The translations under genes were made by a program, and so were the position numbers. A model generated the notes under the pieces. It did not search any database. It saw nothing but the letters and a program-made list of their open reading frames with translations, and was not told the origin of the DNA. Source: Sphaerothrix epifaneia (GTDB lineage Bacteria; Cyanobacteriota; Cyanobacteriia; Phormidesmidales; Phormidesmidaceae). From it: 64,000 bases of DNA. Positions 33,365-42,162 of the stretch are shown piece after piece (within the stretch, counting starts at the first letter, position 1; each line of letters begins with the position of its first letter). The DNA is taken from NCBI RefSeq assembly GCF_042788235.1, contig NZ_JBHZOL010000089.1, forward strand, positions 5,366 to 69,365, given 5' to 3'.

Positions 33365-33700
33365 ATCTCCTCTTCTTTCCTGTGAATCTAAATAAACCTC
33401 GAACAAAACCTACCCATCAACTCAGTTGCTACATCTGACCCAAAGCCAGATGTGAGCGCAGGTGTTCGAAGCACGCTTCTTGACAGCCGAATGCTGGAAC
33501 AAGTGTCGAAACGATTGCTCCTACCAAATTTCAGGCATTGCCAAATTCCTATGCCTTAGAATACTACCAGTGTTCTGATAAGTTTGATTTTGAAAGATCT
33601 GTATATATTCATAACTTTTAATTATGAATGTAAATAACGTTAGATATCACTTTTTCTCAGAGCGTGAAGAAGGGGTTCCTCGATTGCGCGATCGCTGGTA
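33365..33700. promoter_or_regulatory. Upstream region of the rbc operon with a palindrome
   Basis: An AT-rich region before rbcL. ATTCATAA (33607-33614) and TTATGAAT (33622-33629) form a perfect inverted repeat with a seven-base centre, about 235 bases before the rbcL start. LysR-type regulators of carbon fixation (RbcR, CmpR) bind AT-rich palindromes of this kind in cyanobacteria, so it is a fair operator candidate. I could not place the transcription start. Confidence 0.45.
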
Positions 33701-33953
33701 GAGGGGAGGGGAGATGAGAGAGGTAGTAAAGATGGGGAGGGAGAGAGGAAGATGGGGGAGATGGGGGGACGCGGGGATGGGGGGAGGGAGAGAGGAAGTG
33801 ATAAGAAATGGCAAAGGTGGGGTTAGGGCAGCAATGATCGCCAGACCAACTCTCTCACCTCCCCACCTCCCCCACCTCTCTCATCTCCCCCTTCTCCCCT
33901 TCTCCCCTATCTCCCCTTCCCCCCTTCTCCCCTTCTCCCCCTCCCTTCCCAAC
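33701..33953. repeat. Polypurine-polypyrimidine strand-switch tract with inverted repeat
   Basis: From 33701 to about 33800 the plus strand is almost all G and A; from about 33849 to 33953 it is almost all C and T, with repeated CTTCTCCCC-like units. GGGGAGATGAGAGAGGT (33708-33724) is perfectly complementary to ACCTCTCTCATCTCCCC (33874-33890). The plus-strand open frame across it is a by-product of this composition. Such tracts can form hairpins or triplexes, and are prone to expansion. Confidence 0.85.
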
Positions 33954-34027
33954 ACAAGGTTGACATCTGCCCGCAGGCGAGCTATCAAGACATCATCAAA
34001 ATTTGATTACATTTTGCGAGGTATGGC

Positions 34028-35143
34028 GTGTTAGCACCTTCACTCAGACATTGGGGAATTTTCATGAGCGTGTCTTGTCTGTGGCTGGGGTGGCCAGGTC
34101 AGGAGCCAGTGAAAAGCGCGATCGCCACTTCGTTTTCCCCTACCCGGTCTGGAGTTTTTGACATTGCCCAAGGCATTCCGGCTGAGCCACCTAGCTCTTA
34201 TGAAGTTTCTCCTCCCCCGCCCCGGCGCGAACCTTTACCCCCACAGCGCTATTTAGAAGAACAGCAACAAATCGACTACCGGGTAGGTGCTCTGCAAGCA
34301 GACTACACAGGCAGTTTGTGGGTTGGTTCCTGGCAAGGGTTAGCGCGTATCGATCCCAACACAGGTATTGTGCAAGCTCGTGTTACGTTGCCAGATACGG
34401 TGATTTCGGCGATGGCTCAAGACCGCGTAGGTCGGGTTTGGATTGGCACCTATTCAGGGCTATCCCGCGTGGATCCCCGTAGTAACGAAATTACGGCGCA
34501 AAATTTCTTTTTGCCTTCTAACCGCATTTTGTCGTTGCAAATAGATGATCGCGGCTTTCTTTGGGTCGGCACCGATCGCGGCTTGGGGATGATCAGTCCG
34601 GATCGGGGATTGCTGATGACTACGCTACAAGATTTACCCGGCGTCAGCGCCAATGCGCTGGCTTTAGATCGCGACGGGCAGCTTTGGGTCGGCACGTTGG
34701 ACGGCATTGTCCGCATTAATACAGCCAGTGCTTTTCCGATGGTGCGCAATACAGAAGTTCCGGGCGATGTGGTGCAAGCACTCACCCTGGGGCCTCAAGG
34801 TCGTTTGTGGGCTGGAACGCCGGATGGTGTTTTTGTCTTTGATCCACGCAGCGGTCGGCTGTTGCGAGCAGTAACTCAGCTGCGAGGGCGCAATGTCACA
34901 GCCCTAGGCTTTGACAGCACCACCAGCCTGTGGGTAGGGACTCAAGACGGTCTGCTCAAGCTGAACCCTTACAATGGGGCTATTATTGGGCAAGTTCCTG
35001 GGTTGCCTTCTAGCTATGTGCTGTCGCTGTCACCGGATACGGGTAACAAGCTATGGGTAGGCACCCGTCAGGGCTTAGCCTGGGTTAGCCTATTTACTGG
35101 AGAAGCGCGATCGCACGGCGCATTTGTTGGCCCGATCGAATAA
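34028..35143 (+). CDS. Seven-bladed beta-propeller protein, exported or anchored
   Basis: A 371-residue protein with seven repeats of the form LWVGTxxGLxxIDP, as in the propeller domain of two-component regulator sensors and streptogramin lyase: for example VWIGTYSGLSRVDP, LWVGTDRGLGMISP and LWVGTQDGLLKLNP. Before these lies a Pro-rich region (PPPPRREPLPPQR, about 60-75). The start is a GTG at 34028, or an ATG at 34064; either gives a hydrophobic stretch (SVSCLWLGW) that could be a weak signal or anchor. No enzyme residues are seen. Function unknown; such propellers usually mediate binding. Confidence 0.8.
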   Translation: MLAPSLRHWGIFMSVSCLWLGWPGQEPVKSAIATSFSPTRSGVFDIAQGIPAEPPSSYEVSPPPPRREPLPPQRYLEEQQQIDYRVGALQADYTGSLWVGSWQGLARIDPNTGIVQARVTLPDTVISAMAQDRVGRVWIGTYSGLSRVDPRSNEITAQNFFLPSNRILSLQIDDRGFLWVGTDRGLGMISPDRGLLMTTLQDLPGVSANALALDRDGQLWVGTLDGIVRINTASAFPMVRNTEVPGDVVQALTLGPQGRLWAGTPDGVFVFDPRSGRLLRAVTQLRGRNVTALGFDSTTSLWVGTQDGLLKLNPYNGAIIGQVPGLPSSYVLSLSPDTGNKLWVGTRQGLAWVSLFTGEARSHGAFVGPIE

Positions 35144-35284
35144 TCTAAATCGGGCGATTTTGCCAAAAACTATTCAGGATAGGGGCAGGTTTACGCCTAA
35201 ATCTGCCCCTACCAGGGTAATTTCAGAGCTACGTTGTTTTATGGCTGTAGCCACAAAAGTTAGGCACCCAAATTGCTGAAAGCT

Positions 35285-35309
35285 GCAGACAGAAAAGCTT
35301 TCCGTCTGC
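35285..35309. terminator. Hairpin between convergent genes
   Basis: GCAGAC (35285-35290) pairs with GTCTGC (35304-35309), and inside it GAAA pairs with TTTC, separated by one mismatch. It lies between the propeller gene (plus) and ylqD (minus), 20 bases from the latter's stop. There is no long T-run. Confidence 0.45.
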
Positions 35310-35328
35310 TCTCTGCCTTCAGTTGCAA

Positions 35329-35778
35329 CTACAGTTCACCGCGAATTTCTTCGACTACGCCGTCGCGCAGCAAAATCTCAACCTGCATTTTTCGGATGAG
35401 GTTATCACCCACCGCTACGCGAAAAAAGCTCTCAACCTGACCCTGGGCAACTTCATTGTTAAGTTCCAGAGTTTGTACCTGTTGGAGCTGTTGCAAAATT
35501 TGGTTCTTTTGCTGGAGTAGTTTACTTTTTTGCTGGTTTAGCTGGCTTTGAACATTGCCAATTTGCTGAGCGACGGCTGGGCTATCAGGCTGAGGGCTTT
35601 GCTTTTGAATTTCTGTTACCGCCCGCTGCCCTTGCATTTCGAGCTGTTGTAGCTGGCTGTCAAGCTTATTGAGCTGAGCTTGCAGTTGCTTTTGGGCTTC
35701 TTCTTTCCAAAGCGGAGTCACAATCGCCTTAATATTGACGACCCGCTTCATCAGCAAGTTAGATTGAGAAACATCCAT
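35329..35778 (-). CDS. YlqD family protein
   Basis: A 149-residue protein. Residues about 10-45 (MKRVVNIKAIVTPLWKEEAQ) start a beta/alpha unit, then a long Gln/Leu-rich coiled coil (about 30-105) and a C-terminal beta segment (FRVAVGDNLIRKMQVEILLR, DGVVEEIRGEL). This order fits the YlqD family (Pfam YlqD), known in Bacillus and cyanobacteria, with no settled function. I start at the ATG at 35778. It is the next gene downstream of the acyl-activating enzyme on the same strand. Confidence 0.72.
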   Translation of the reverse strand: MDVSQSNLLMKRVVNIKAIVTPLWKEEAQKQLQAQLNKLDSQLQQLEMQGQRAVTEIQKQSPQPDSPAVAQQIGNVQSQLNQQKSKLLQQKNQILQQLQQVQTLELNNEVAQGQVESFFRVAVGDNLIRKMQVEILLRDGVVEEIRGEL

Positions 35779-35890
35779 AGGAGTACTGGTCGGCTGAGAA
35801 ACTCGTTTAGAACGCACATTTACGAGGCAGATGCCCCACCTGCAATCATCACTCGCTCAACGGGCTGCAAGCGAGCAGCGATCGCGAGAG

Positions 35891-37843
35891 CTATGAAAAC
35901 ATCGCGTCAATCATACCGCGATACTGCTCCATAACCACGGCTCGACGAATCTTCAGCGTTTGCGTCATCATGCCATTTTCGACCGTCATAGGTTCGCGGA
36001 TGATCTTAAAGACGCCAATGCGCTCGTCCGGACGGTAACCGGGGCGACCTTTGACTTCTCGGTTCAGTTCTTGGCGGTAGAGTTCTTGAATCGAGGGATG
36101 GTCAAACGTCAAAGCCTGATGACTGCTGGCCTCTGTAGCCGTAGTGACCAGGGTTTTGCCCTGCTGGGTGGCCCACTGTTCTAGCGCTTCCAAGTTAGGC
36201 ACAATCAAAGCGCCCAGCATTTTTTGGTCTTGCCCTACCAGCATTATTTGGTCGATGTAGGGGCTGCGCTGGCAGGCATTTTCGATCGGTTGTGGCTCAA
36301 TGTTTTCACCATTGGTTAACACAATCGTATCTTTGGCTCGTCCGGTAATGATTAAGTCGTCTTGCGGTGTGACTTTGCCCAAGTCGCCTGTGTCAAACCA
36401 GCCTTCAGGATCAATCGCTTTAGCAGTGGCTTCTGGATTTTTATAGTAGCCCTGCATCACTTGTGGCCCTCGTAGCAGTACCAGCCCTTGCTGCCCAACG
36501 GCTAGATCTTGTCGGGTTTCGGGGTTGACAATGCGGGTTTCGGTACCAGGGACGGGCTGACCGTCGGCACCGCGTAAGTTGTGCCAGGGACGGCGAACAT
36601 GGGTAATGGGAGCTGTTTCAGTCAGGCCATAGCCCCCTAAGATTTGAATGCCGACAACTTCGTAAAAGTCTTCTAAATGTTCGGCGATAGATCCCCCCCC
36701 GCTGACGACAAATTCAATCTGATTGCCTGTGGCTGCCCGCACTTGTTTGTAAACCAGGCGATCGCCAATTTGATGAATTGGCCATAGAGCGATCGCTTGA
36801 ATTAAAGCTACGAGCTTGTCACCCAAAGACGGTTGCAGCTTGTCTAGATTGAGGTTAAACAACGTGCGGCGAGCATAGATATAGCGGTGGCTCTGCTGCA
36901 AAAAGAACTGCACTAGCTTTTGCTTGTTGGCAGGCTGTTCGCGAAACTGCTTTTGCACCCCTTCGTAAATTGACTCCCACAGGCGCGGCACCCCAACCAT
37001 GTAGCGAGGCTGAAACTGTTTGAGATCTTTCTTGACCTGGCGAATGTTGGTGTAGACCTGGCCACAGCCTTGCGATAGCACAAAATACTCAAACGTACGC
37101 TCGTAGCAGTGCCAGATGGGCAAGATACTCAGCACCCGTTCACCCGGTAGCGGATGGACAACGGCGCAAGCAGCCGTAATTTGAGAAAGCAGGTTGCCGT
37201 GGCTGAGCATCACTCCCTTGGGTTTACCAGAGGTGCCAGAAGTGTACATCAGCGTTGCTAACGCATCTCGTTCAAAGCGAACGGGGCGAAGCGAAGCGCT
37301 GTCTGCCAGCGCCATCACCGCCGCAAAATTAAGCACTTTAATGGGCAGTTCGGGGGTTGGCTCGTCTGTCAGCAGCACCACAAAGCGGAGCGATCGCGCC
37401 TGTACCCCCGCTAATAGCTTTTTCAGCGTTGCCAGGTCTTGCACCACCAAGGCGACGCTATCGCTGTGTTCCAAGATATACAGCAGTTCATCCGGGTCGG
37501 CTTGCGCACCGCGCACCGCATTAACCGCCCCCGCTAGCATTAACCCTTGATCAGCCACCAACCAGCGAGGCCCATTGTCGGAAAAGAAAGCAACGCGATC
37601 GCCGGGTTGAATTCCTAAGCTTTGCAGCCCAGCCGCAAACTGCTGAATTTTTTGGTGCAGTTCAGCAAAGGTAAGCTTGACTGCTGGTTGACTGTGGGGA
37701 TCGTGAAGGGCGACGATCTGACCGAACCGTTCGGCTGTGCGTGCCCAAATTTCAGGGATGCCTTGAGCAGCGCTGTAGTCTACGGATTGCCGTAGGTTTT
37801 GCTGTTCTTGTTCGCAGAGCGGACGAACGCTAGGAAGGGTCAT
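35891..37843 (-). CDS. Acyl-acyl carrier protein synthetase / long-chain acyl-CoA ligase-like
   Basis: An AMP-forming acyl-activating enzyme of 650 residues. The phosphate motif is TLMYTSGTSGKPKGVMLSHG, the central motif GGYGLTETAPITHVR, and the hinge region WFDTGDLGKV, then the catalytic lysine region in LKIRRAVV. In cyanobacteria the single enzyme of this kind (Aas) reactivates free fatty acids onto ACP for membrane repair rather than making acyl-CoA, so this is the likely role; the substrate carrier cannot be read from sequence. The ATG at 37843 is chosen because GGAGGT stands 7 bases upstream. It is membrane-associated in relatives. Confidence 0.92.
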   Translation of the reverse strand: MTLPSVRPLCEQEQQNLRQSVDYSAAQGIPEIWARTAERFGQIVALHDPHSQPAVKLTFAELHQKIQQFAAGLQSLGIQPGDRVAFFSDNGPRWLVADQGLMLAGAVNAVRGAQADPDELLYILEHSDSVALVVQDLATLKKLLAGVQARSLRFVVLLTDEPTPELPIKVLNFAAVMALADSASLRPVRFERDALATLMYTSGTSGKPKGVMLSHGNLLSQITAACAVVHPLPGERVLSILPIWHCYERTFEYFVLSQGCGQVYTNIRQVKKDLKQFQPRYMVGVPRLWESIYEGVQKQFREQPANKQKLVQFFLQQSHRYIYARRTLFNLNLDKLQPSLGDKLVALIQAIALWPIHQIGDRLVYKQVRAATGNQIEFVVSGGGSIAEHLEDFYEVVGIQILGGYGLTETAPITHVRRPWHNLRGADGQPVPGTETRIVNPETRQDLAVGQQGLVLLRGPQVMQGYYKNPEATAKAIDPEGWFDTGDLGKVTPQDDLIITGRAKDTIVLTNGENIEPQPIENACQRSPYIDQIMLVGQDQKMLGALIVPNLEALEQWATQQGKTLVTTATEASSHQALTFDHPSIQELYRQELNREVKGRPGYRPDERIGVFKIIREPMTVENGMMTQTLKIRRAVVMEQYRGMIDAMFS

Positions 37844-38042
37844 GACCGTCACCTCCATTCGGTGAAAGTTGCATCATGCGGACAATAGTACCGCAGCTAC
37901 GACCAGCCTACTCGGTTTCAGACCCCTCCCTAAACCCGTCAGGACAGAATCCTAACTGGTCAGGGTTACCCCTTGCGACGAGTTCCAGCAGAGTCAGAGT
38001 TTTGTAGAGTAGAGCTAAGAGCCAAAACAGGAGAATCTTTTC

Positions 38043-38327
38043 ATGCCTAAAGCGATTTGGAATGGTGCAGTCTTAGCTGAAAGCGATCGCTGCGAAGTTG
38101 TCGAAGGGAATCAATATTTCCCACCAGAGGCGATCAACCAGCAATATTTTAAGCCCAGCAATACCCATACCACCTGTCCCTGGAAGGGAACTGCTAGCTA
38201 TTACACCGTGGAGGTTGAAGGTAAGGTAAACCCCGATGCAGCCTGGTACTACCCGGAACCCAAAGAGGCGGCTAAAAATATTGAGGGCTACGTCGCTTTC
38301 TGGCGCGGGGTTGAGGTAGAAGCTTAG
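38043..38327 (+). CDS. DUF427 domain protein
   Basis: A 94-residue single-domain protein with the DUF427 patterns: the opening MPKAIWNGAVLAES, then NTHTTCPWKGTASYYTVEV and the final AFWRGVEVE. Small beta-structured proteins of this family are widespread in cyanobacteria and plants' bacterial relatives; the conserved Cys-Pro-Trp-Lys-Gly is of unknown role. Cytosolic. AACAGGAG stands 9 bases before the start. It converges on mtnA with a 4-base overlap of stop codons. Confidence 0.92.
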   Translation: MPKAIWNGAVLAESDRCEVVEGNQYFPPEAINQQYFKPSNTHTTCPWKGTASYYTVEVEGKVNPDAAWYYPEPKEAAKNIEGYVAFWRGVEVEA

Positions 38328-39385
38328 CTAGCATTGCTAATTAAGGTTGATAATTCAGTCGGGGCGATCGCGCCTTGCTCGGTGACAATGGCTGTAATTA
38401 ATTCAGCCGGGGTCACATCGGCAGCGGGATTGTAAAAGCTAGCGCCTTCTGGGGCAATGACGGTTTCGCCAATCTGATAAATATCGGCAGCCGGGTTTTC
38501 CTCAACGGTCACAGCGGCACCGCTTGGCAGTTGGCTATCGACCGTTGCCAGGGGCGCAGCCACAAAAAAAGGAATCTGGTGAGCCTTGGCCAAAAGCGCT
38601 AGACCGTAGGTACCCACTTTGTTGATCGTATCGCCATTGAGGGCAATGCGATCCGCCCCGACTAAAACGGCCTGCACTAGCCCCTGCTGCATACAATGAG
38701 CCGCCATACAGTCGGCCACAATCGTCACGGGAATGCCGTCTTGTACACATTCCCAAGCCGTTAGACGAGCACCTTGTAGCCGAGGCCGGGTTTCTCCCGC
38801 ATACACGCGCGACAGTCGCCCCTGATGCCACGCTGCCCGGACAACGCCCAAAGACGTTCCGTAGCCGGACGCGGCTAACGCTCCATGATTGCAATGAGTA
38901 TAAACAGCAAGCTGCTGGGGAGTTGAGGGTAACGCTTGCAAACCATGATGGCCAATGGCATAGCAAGTTTGTAAATCTGCTTGTTGCAGCGCCTGGGCGG
39001 ACTCTAGCAAAGTTTGCTTGAGATACTCGACTGCACCCAAAGTATTGCGGGCTTTTTTCATCAGCCGATCGATCGCCCAGGCCAAGTTGGCTTTGTCTGG
39101 ACGGGTTTCTTTAAGCTGCTCGGCTACCGCTTCTAGCCGCTCTAAAAAAGCTTGGCGATCGCGGGTGGGAATTTCTCTCGCCCCTAAGTACAAACCGTAG
39201 GCAGCCGCGATGCCAATTGCAGGTGCCCCGCGTACAATTAGCGTCTTAATCGCTGTCACCATGTCTTCAGAGCGACTAATAGACACCAGCGTATAGTCGG
39301 CAGGTAATCGATTTTGATCAATCAGCAAAACATGATCGCCTTGCCAAATAATCGGATAGACCTGTGTTTCGGGAATTTCAGACAT
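38324..39385 (-). CDS. mtnA: S-methyl-5-thioribose-1-phosphate isomerase
   Basis: MtnA converts methylthioribose 1-phosphate to methylthioribulose 1-phosphate in the methionine salvage pathway, recycling the methylthioadenosine left over from polyamine and queuosine-type SAM use. Family signatures: IVRGAPAIGIAAAYGLYL, THCNHGALAASGYGTSL, ETRPRLQGARLTAWE, VLVGADRIALNGDTINKVGT, and ENPAADIYQIG. Length 353 is normal. Related eIF2B-type proteins differ in the early segment. No other salvage gene is adjacent. Confidence 0.96.
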   Translation of the reverse strand: MSEIPETQVYPIIWQGDHVLLIDQNRLPADYTLVSISRSEDMVTAIKTLIVRGAPAIGIAAAYGLYLGAREIPTRDRQAFLERLEAVAEQLKETRPDKANLAWAIDRLMKKARNTLGAVEYLKQTLLESAQALQQADLQTCYAIGHHGLQALPSTPQQLAVYTHCNHGALAASGYGTSLGVVRAAWHQGRLSRVYAGETRPRLQGARLTAWECVQDGIPVTIVADCMAAHCMQQGLVQAVLVGADRIALNGDTINKVGTYGLALLAKAHQIPFFVAAPLATVDSQLPSGAAVTVEENPAADIYQIGETVIAPEGASFYNPAADVTPAELITAIVTEQGAIAPTELSTLISNAS

Positions 39386-39454
39386 CGCGATCGCCAGCCC
39401 ACTGCAGTAACAGTGTAGCGGTAGGAACGTAGGGTGAATAGTAGGCCGTCACCA

Positions 39455-39504
39455 GGGGAGCCAATGGCGAGGGTACCTAGCCACCAAGCTCCCCAGCAGT
39501 TTTT
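39455..39504. terminator. Nested hairpin between dxs and mtnA
   Basis: GGGGAGC (39455-39461) pairs with GCTCCCC (39488-39494), with an inner TGGC/GCCA stem (near 39465-39484), followed by AGCAGTTTTTA on the plus strand. The polarity suits rightward transcription, but both flanking genes run leftward, so its role as a terminator is doubtful. Confidence 0.4.
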
Positions 39505-41410
39505 ACACGCTCACGACTGACTTTTCTATCGTCATAGAGGCGCGAATCTTCTCGGCCATTTGAGCCGGGGTCAGTGCCAGCGTCGCTTTAGACTCATCAG
39601 GCTTGGCATGATCAACCAGCACATCAGGAACGCCTAAACGCAAAACCGGAACATTAACTTGGGCATCTAACAGCACCTCAGCCACGGCACTACCAAATCC
39701 GCCCATCAAGCAGCCTTCTTCCATCGTGACCACACGACCAATTTGCTGAGCTAGGGGTAAAATCAGGTCTTGGTCTAGCGGTTTAACAAAGCGGGCATTG
39801 ACCACTGTCGCTTCAATGCCGTGTTCGCTGAGGATTTCTGCCGTTTGCATTGCCGGATAAACCATTGAACCGTATCCCAGCAGCAGCACATCATCTCCCT
39901 GGCGCAGCAACTCGGCTTTGCCAATCGGCAATGATTCTAGCCCTTCGTCCATCAGCGGCACACCGTAGCCACTGCCACGCGGATAGCGTACAGCAATAGG
40001 GCCGTCAGTATATTTAACGCCAGTAACAATCATGCGCTGTAGCTCGGCTTCGTCTTTAGGAGCCATCAGCACAATGTTGGGAATACAGCGCAAATAGGCA
40101 ATGTCATATAACCCTTGGTGGGTAGGGCCATCAGCACCGACGATACCAGCCCGGTCTAAACAGAAAAAGACAGGCAGTTTTTGAATACAAACATCATGCA
40201 CAATCTGGTCAAACCCTCGCTGCAGGAAAGTGGAGTAAATTGCAGCGACCGGACGCATTCCTTCACAGGCCAGCCCCGCAGCCAGGGTAACAGCGTGCTG
40301 CTCAGCAATACCAACGTCAATGTATTGCTTGGGCAGCTTTTCTTGCAGCTTATTTAAGCCAGTGCCCGTTGCCATCGCGGCTGTAATGCCAATAATTTTA
40401 GGATCGTCTTCAGCCAGCTTAATCAAAGTTTCGGCAAATACTTTGGAATAGCTAGGGGGCTTGGGTTGGGTCGGAGGAATGCCTTTGCCCGTCGATAAAT
40501 TAAAGGGGGATTGAGCATGATAGCCCACCTGATCTTTTTCGGCCAGACTATAGCCTTTACCTTTGGTCGTCGCCACATGAACCAAGACAGGGCCAATATG
40601 CTTGTGCGCTTCTTTAAAGGTGCTAATTAGCTCCGACAGGTTGTGGCCATCTACGGGGCCCATGTAGGTAAAGCCAAGTTCTTCAAAGACAGCACCCACT
40701 TTGGGAACCGCTAGCCGCTTCATCCCTTCTTTGACGCGGCTGAGTTCGGGTGAGAGCGAATCTCCCACAAAGGGCAAATGCTTGAATTGTTCTTCTAAAT
40801 TGTCGGTGATGAACTGCACAGGCGGACTGAGGCGCATCTTGTTGAGATAGCGCGGAATAGCCCCGACATTGGGCGAAATAGACATTTCGTTGTCATTGAG
40901 TACCACCAGCAGATTGGTGTTGGGCATATGGCCAGCGTGATTAATGGCCTCTAGCGCCATGCCTCCCGTCAAAGCCCCATCGCCAATAATGGCGGCTACT
41001 TTGAAGTCTTCGCCTTTAGCATCCCGCGCTAGTGCCATGCCCAGCGCCGCAGAAATACTAGTAGAAGCGTGGCCAGCGCCAAAGTGATCAAAGTTGCTTT
41101 CGCAGCGCTTTAGATAGCCCGCAACCCCTTCTTTCTGGCGGAGGGTGTGGAACTGGTTGTAGCGTCCGGTGATGAGTTTGTGCGGATAAGCCTGGTGGCC
41201 GACATCCCAAATGACTTTGTCCCGGTCGAGATCTAAGGTTTGATAGAGAGCTAGGGTTAGCTCAACAACACCCAAGCCGGGACCCAAATGGCCGCCGCTA
41301 GTCGCCACTGTCTGCAAATGCTTTTCTCGAATTTGACGGGCAATTTGCTCAAGCTGGTGAATGGACAGGCCATGCAGCTGGTTAGGGTGAGTTATTTCAC
41401 TCAGGTGCAT
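39503..41410 (-). CDS. dxs: 1-Deoxy-D-xylulose-5-phosphate synthase
   Basis: Dxs condenses pyruvate and glyceraldehyde 3-phosphate with thiamine diphosphate, the first step of the MEP isoprenoid pathway that supplies carotenoids and the phytyl chain of chlorophyll. The ThDP motif is IGDGALTGGMALEAINHAG followed by LNDNEMSISPNVGA. The pyrimidine-binding region includes GIAEQHAVTLAAGLACEG, and DRAGIVGADGPTHQG is typical. Length 635 is standard. Cytosolic. It is separated from the secreted Cys-repeat gene by a 221-base divergent gap. Confidence 0.97.
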   Translation of the reverse strand: MHLSEITHPNQLHGLSIHQLEQIARQIREKHLQTVATSGGHLGPGLGVVELTLALYQTLDLDRDKVIWDVGHQAYPHKLITGRYNQFHTLRQKEGVAGYLKRCESNFDHFGAGHASTSISAALGMALARDAKGEDFKVAAIIGDGALTGGMALEAINHAGHMPNTNLLVVLNDNEMSISPNVGAIPRYLNKMRLSPPVQFITDNLEEQFKHLPFVGDSLSPELSRVKEGMKRLAVPKVGAVFEELGFTYMGPVDGHNLSELISTFKEAHKHIGPVLVHVATTKGKGYSLAEKDQVGYHAQSPFNLSTGKGIPPTQPKPPSYSKVFAETLIKLAEDDPKIIGITAAMATGTGLNKLQEKLPKQYIDVGIAEQHAVTLAAGLACEGMRPVAAIYSTFLQRGFDQIVHDVCIQKLPVFFCLDRAGIVGADGPTHQGLYDIAYLRCIPNIVLMAPKDEAELQRMIVTGVKYTDGPIAVRYPRGSGYGVPLMDEGLESLPIGKAELLRQGDDVLLLGYGSMVYPAMQTAEILSEHGIEATVVNARFVKPLDQDLILPLAQQIGRVVTMEEGCLMGGFGSAVAEVLLDAQVNVPVLRLGVPDVLVDHAKPDESKATLALTPAQMAEKIRASMTIEKSVVSV

Positions 41411-41631
41411 ATTGAAATACCCTCAAGATCACGTAAATTAAGGTTTGAGTTACCCTTTCACTGTAAATAAGTTCTAGGGTGGAGGCGATCGCTAGTCAAA
41501 GCGAGTCAAATTAGCGTGGCCGCTTAAATGAAATTAGCGATCGTATTGATAGGCTGTTGTTAGCCTAAATCGAGTTGTGTTAACTTCACGATACGCTTTT
41601 AATCAACCGATATAACCCGTAATTTTCTGTT

Positions 41632-42153
41632 ATGGTTCATTTTCGTCGGTGGTCAACCCAATTCCAGTGGCCTGTGATACAGTTGGCGATCGCAGGTCTA
41701 GTAGCCGCCTCGCTACCGCTAGCGGCTCAGCGCCCCGCCTTGAGCAACGATTTTCGAGACTGTGCCGCAGCACTTTTAGCCGCTGGGGTGGAAACCGGAG
41801 TCGCCGCTGAAGCGTGTGCCACAGCGCTAAATCCAGACGATGTCGCAGAATGCGTGACTGACATCAAAGCGCAGACCGAACTGACGCTGGCGGATGTGGT
41901 TTACGCCTGTCGTCGGGTCAGACGCCCTCTAGAGCTGGCAAACTGCACAGTGGATATTCATTCTAATCTGCTGCTCACTAACTCTGAAGCGGCTTTGACA
42001 AACTGCCGTCGCAGCCTGCTACCGCTACGGTTTTCTGACTGCGTGGTGGGCTTAAATCAGGCAGCTAGCCTGGAGCTAAACAACGCCCTAGAGCGCTGCA
42101 TCGGAGCTGGCTATGAACCTAGAGACATCAGCCCCACGTTTATTCCTCGCTAG
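41632..42153 (+). CDS. Secreted protein with four cysteine-pair repeats
   Basis: A 173-residue protein with an N-terminal hydrophobic segment (VIQLAIAGLVAASLPLAAQ), probably a signal peptide. The rest holds four repeats of roughly 30 residues, each with two cysteines 17-19 residues apart: DCAAALLAAG...AEAC, ECVTDIKAQT...VYAC, NCTVDIHSNL...LTNC, DCVVGLNQAA...LERC. The eight cysteines imply disulfides in the periplasm or lumen. I know the pattern only as a conserved cyanobacterial hypothetical; no function can be assigned. Confidence 0.75.
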   Translation: MVHFRRWSTQFQWPVIQLAIAGLVAASLPLAAQRPALSNDFRDCAAALLAAGVETGVAAEACATALNPDDVAECVTDIKAQTELTLADVVYACRRVRRPLELANCTVDIHSNLLLTNSEAALTNCRRSLLPLRFSDCVVGLNQAASLELNNALERCIGAGYEPRDISPTFIPR

Positions 42154-42162
42154 AGCCATCCC

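Noticed and set aside
33714..34034. 106-codon plus-strand frame upstream of the propeller gene
   Set aside because: It is a translation of the purine/pyrimidine tract (Gly/Arg, then Pro/Leu/Ser runs), so composition, not coding.
39455..39504. Strong terminator for mtnA
   Set aside because: The hairpin is real, but the T-run faces rightward while dxs and mtnA run leftward, so I list it only as a hairpin with low confidence.
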